Positions 7,332-8,370 of a stretch of DNA of 8,370 nucleotides are shown one piece after another. The stretch's first letter is position 1. Each line of letters begins with the position of its first letter. Where the stretch lies: contig JAUYPK010000121.1 in NCBI GenBank assembly GCA_030697615.1, positions 1 to 8,370 of the forward strand, given 5' to 3'. The notes under the pieces are model-generated. The model was not told the DNA's origin and searched no databases. It saw nothing but the letters and a program-made list of their open reading frames with translations. The position numbers and the translations under genes were made by a program. The stretch is from Microcaldota archaeon. Its GTDB lineage: Archaea; Micrarchaeota; Micrarchaeia; Norongarragalinales; UBA8480.

Positions 7332-7673
7332 AAGCACTAGCCTATAATACGGGTTTTGCCCGCCGGTAACTAAGCTTTTTCTAGAGAATTTTACCACGTC
7401 GCCTGCTTTGAGTTTAAGAAAAGCAATTGCGGGGTCGCTTGACTTAATCTGTGGCAACTTGTCAATGGAAATCCCGAAGTTGTCAAGTAAATCTTTTAAA
7501 TCATCAGTGGTTGCAACTTCTACTTTGGGAACTAAAACGTGGTCAAGCTGCTTGGCTTCAACAAGTGGAAGTTCGACTTTTAACTTCTTCTTATTCTTAA
7601 TAGGTATCTTTCCAGCCATAAATTCAAAACGCCCTTTAAATCCCCTTTCAACCAACTTACTTACGCTTGCCAT
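7323..7673 (-). CDS. rpoH: DNA-directed RNA polymerase subunit H (RpoH, Rpb5 C-terminal type)
   Basis: This is a small archaeal polymerase subunit at the jaw, which helps grip downstream DNA; it matches the C-terminal domain of eukaryotic Rpb5. The domain spans about residues 43-116: LDHVLVPK (43-50), LPQIKSSDP (73-81), GDVVKFSRKS (91-100) and YYRLV (109-113). Family members I know are about 75-85 residues; this frame has 116, with a basic extension of about 40 residues ending in a Lys-rich run (about 26-32). An alternative start at Met19 (7619) gives 98 residues and still leaves a tail. I kept the first ATG because a TATA-like element sits about 48 nt upstream and no Shine-Dalgarno site favours Met19. 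First gene of the operon, followed after 3 nt by rpoB. Confidence 0.92.
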   Translation of the reverse strand: MASVSKLVERGFKGRFEFMAGKIPIKNKKKLKVELPLVEAKQLDHVLVPKVEVATTDDLKDLLDNFGISIDKLPQIKSSDPAIAFLKLKAGDVVKFSRKSLVTGGQNPYYRLVLGE

Positions 7674-7715
7674 TCAGCACAAAAAAACAGGGTTTGAACT
7701 AGGTGAGAAAAAACG

Positions 7716-7726
7716 CTTATCTAAAG
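7716..7726 (-). promoter_or_regulatory. Candidate TATA box of the rpoH-rpoB-rpoA operon
   Basis: The minus strand reads CTTTAGATAAG, resembling the archaeal TATA consensus. It would place a transcription start near 7695, giving a leader of about 22 nt before the first rpoH ATG. No strong BRE is visible next to it, and other AT-rich stretches upstream could serve. Confidence 0.35.
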
Positions 7727-7820
7727 ATGGAATAGCCTCAAACCCAATTAATCGCCCACAAACTTACAAGAAATACTCTAGTGCTTCCAAACAGCAAAGT
7801 TGGTAAACTAATTTTGAACG

Positions 7821-7835
7821 GCAAAGCTTAAAAAG
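7821..7835 (+). promoter_or_regulatory. Candidate BRE/TATA promoter of the DUF167 gene
   Basis: GCAAAG followed by CTTAAAAAG resembles an archaeal BRE plus TATA box. It is centred about 38 nt before the ATG at 7869 and predicts a start near 7856, a leader of about 13 nt. No Shine-Dalgarno site is seen ahead of the ATG, which fits a very short leader. Confidence 0.5.
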
Positions 7836-7868
7836 TTACCGCTCCACACCATTTTAGAACAATTTTAG

Positions 7869-8084
7869 ATGATTCTACAAATAACAGTGACAACTAACGC
7901 CGCCAAAGAAGAAGTACAAGTGAAAAACGGCGCGTTGAAAGTAAAAGTTCGGGCAAAGCCAATTGGCGGAGAGGCGAATAAAGCAGTTACAGCTGCACTG
8001 GCAAAGCATTTCAACGTGGCAGAAAATAAAGTGAAAATAATTCGCGGGTTGAAGAGCAGAAAAAAAGTGGTTGAAATAAATTAG
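7869..8084 (+). CDS. DUF167/YggU-family protein
   Basis: This is a 71-residue, full-length member of the small DUF167 (YggU-like) family, found in bacteria, archaea and eukaryotes. The family signature is clear: beta-strand-rich start, then VKVRAKPIGGEANKAV (25-40), corresponding to the family pattern of a basic strand followed by G-x-A-N-x-A, then a helix, and RGLKSRKKVVEI (59-70), the family's G-x-x-S-R-x-K-x-V-x-I ending. The biochemical role of the family is not established; the basic patch would suit nucleic-acid binding, but that is inference. The gene is divergent from rpoH across a 195-bp spacer and has its own promoter candidate. Its stop lies only 4 nt from the stop of the convergent PEP-enzyme gene. 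Confidence 0.88.
   Translation: MILQITVTTNAAKEEVQVKNGALKVKVRAKPIGGEANKAVTAALAKHFNVAENKVKIIRGLKSRKKVVEIN
8060..8066 (-). terminator. Possible U-tract terminator for the PEP-enzyme gene
   Basis: The minus strand has T7, preceded by a T-rich ATTTATTTC, just past the stop of the PEP-enzyme gene. It lies inside the convergent DUF167 coding region, so the T-run also encodes Lys codons on the other strand. As the only U-run close to that stop it is the best candidate terminator, but support is weak. Confidence 0.3.
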
Positions 8085-8088
8085 CTCA

Positions 8089-8370
8089 CTATGGTCGCTT
8101 CAATATTTTCACAATTCCCTCGTCAGCATCTACTTCAACCAAGTCGCCGTCGCTGAAAACTTTAGTTGCAATTTTGGTTCCAATGATGCACGGCTTGTTT
8201 AACTCCCTCGCTATAATTGCCGCGTGGCACGTGATGCCGCCTTCATTGGTTACAAAAGCAGCTGCACGTTGCATTGCCGGTACAAAGTCAGGAGTAGTCA
8301 TAACAGTAACTAAAATATCGCCCGGCTTTACCTTGTCTAGATTATTCGCAGTGAGAACCACTTTTGCAGG
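8089..8370 (-). CDS. C-terminal phosphohistidine swivelling domain of a PEP-utilising enzyme (5'-truncated by window)
   Basis: The open frame runs to the window edge at 8370, so only the last 93 residues are visible. A GTG at 8361 is in frame but is probably internal, since coding continues upstream and the domain is incomplete there. Clear motifs: MTTPDFVPAM, then VTNEGGITCHAAIIAREL with the phospho-accepting His (codon 8226-8224), then KPCIIGT and a terminal DGDLVEVDADEGIVKIL. This is the mobile domain that carries phosphate between the ATP and PEP/pyruvate sites in PEP synthase and pyruvate phosphate dikinase. In those enzymes a PEP-binding TIM barrel of several hundred residues follows; here the protein stops a few residues after the domain. 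It may therefore be a PEP synthase-like protein lacking the barrel, a rifampin phosphotransferase-like protein (His domain last), or another fusion. The family is certain, the reaction unknown. Confidence 0.85.
   Translation of the reverse strand, partial: PAKVVLTANNLDKVKPGDILVTVMTTPDFVPAMQRAAAFVTNEGGITCHAAIIARELNKPCIIGTKIATKVFSDGDLVEVDADEGIVKILKRP

Noticed and set aside
7630..7650. BRE/TATA-like GAAAGGGGATTTAAAG inside the rpoH N-terminus
   Set aside because: Its predicted transcription start (about 7612) falls after the Met19 codon, so it cannot drive either plausible rpoH start.
7688..7700. tRNA T-loop-like AGTTCAAACCCTG on the minus strand
   Set aside because: The flanking bases do not form a five-pair T stem, and no anticodon arm, D arm or acceptor stem is present.
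7408..7806. Plus-strand open frame antisense to rpoH that runs about 45 codons into the spacer with protein-like composition
   Set aside because: The only ATG starts are inside rpoH on the opposite strand; no start codon or ribosome site is seen near the part that leaves rpoH, and the spacer is better explained as a divergent promoter region.

Overview
The window is archaeal. It carries RpoH, an RNA polymerase subunit found in archaea (eukaryotic homologue Rpb5) but not in bacteria, in the classical archaeal order rpoH-rpoB-rpoA. The internal operon genes have GGTGA-type Shine-Dalgarno sites, and BRE/TATA-like promoters and U-rich termination tracts can be seen. rpoB is unsplit, which argues against most methanogens and haloarchaea. 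rpoA is also unsplit: the A' and A'' regions, separate genes in most archaea, form one compact 1132-residue chain. Together with the moderately AT-rich sequence and the interrupted operon, this suggests a reduced-genome or DPANN-like lineage. That placement is an inference of modest confidence.

Layout. 1-282 (+): a small two-helix membrane protein with a charged tail, possibly cut by the window edge. 283-509: a spacer with a U-rich terminator for rpoA and, beyond it, a speculative 32-codon leaderless ORF on the minus strand. 510-3908 (-): fused rpoA. 3909-4022: a structured 114-bp spacer with an inverted repeat, a candidate internal promoter and a 6-codon upstream ORF. 4023-7319 (-): unsplit rpoB. 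7323-7673 (-): rpoH. 7674-7868: a divergent promoter region. 7869-8084 (+): a DUF167/YggU-family protein. 8089-8370 (-): the C-terminal end of a PEP-utilising enzyme ending in its phosphohistidine swivelling domain; its 5' part lies outside the window.

How the genes work together. RpoH, RpoB and RpoA are subunits of one enzyme and are probably transcribed together from upstream of 7673 towards the U-rich tract near 461-485. The usual downstream partners (L30e, nusA, rps12, rps7) are absent. The most notable feature is that active-centre elements of the two large subunits depart from near-universal sequence. The bridge helix carries Asn-Pro where Lys/Arg-Thr is expected. The trigger-loop tip looks shortened and altered. 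The RpoB Glu-Asp pair near the catalytic Mg site reads Asn-Asp. The core catalytic residues (the DxDxD triad, the trigger-loop His and the RpoB lysines) are intact, so the enzyme should be functional. No mobile element, CRISPR array, tRNA or rRNA was seen.
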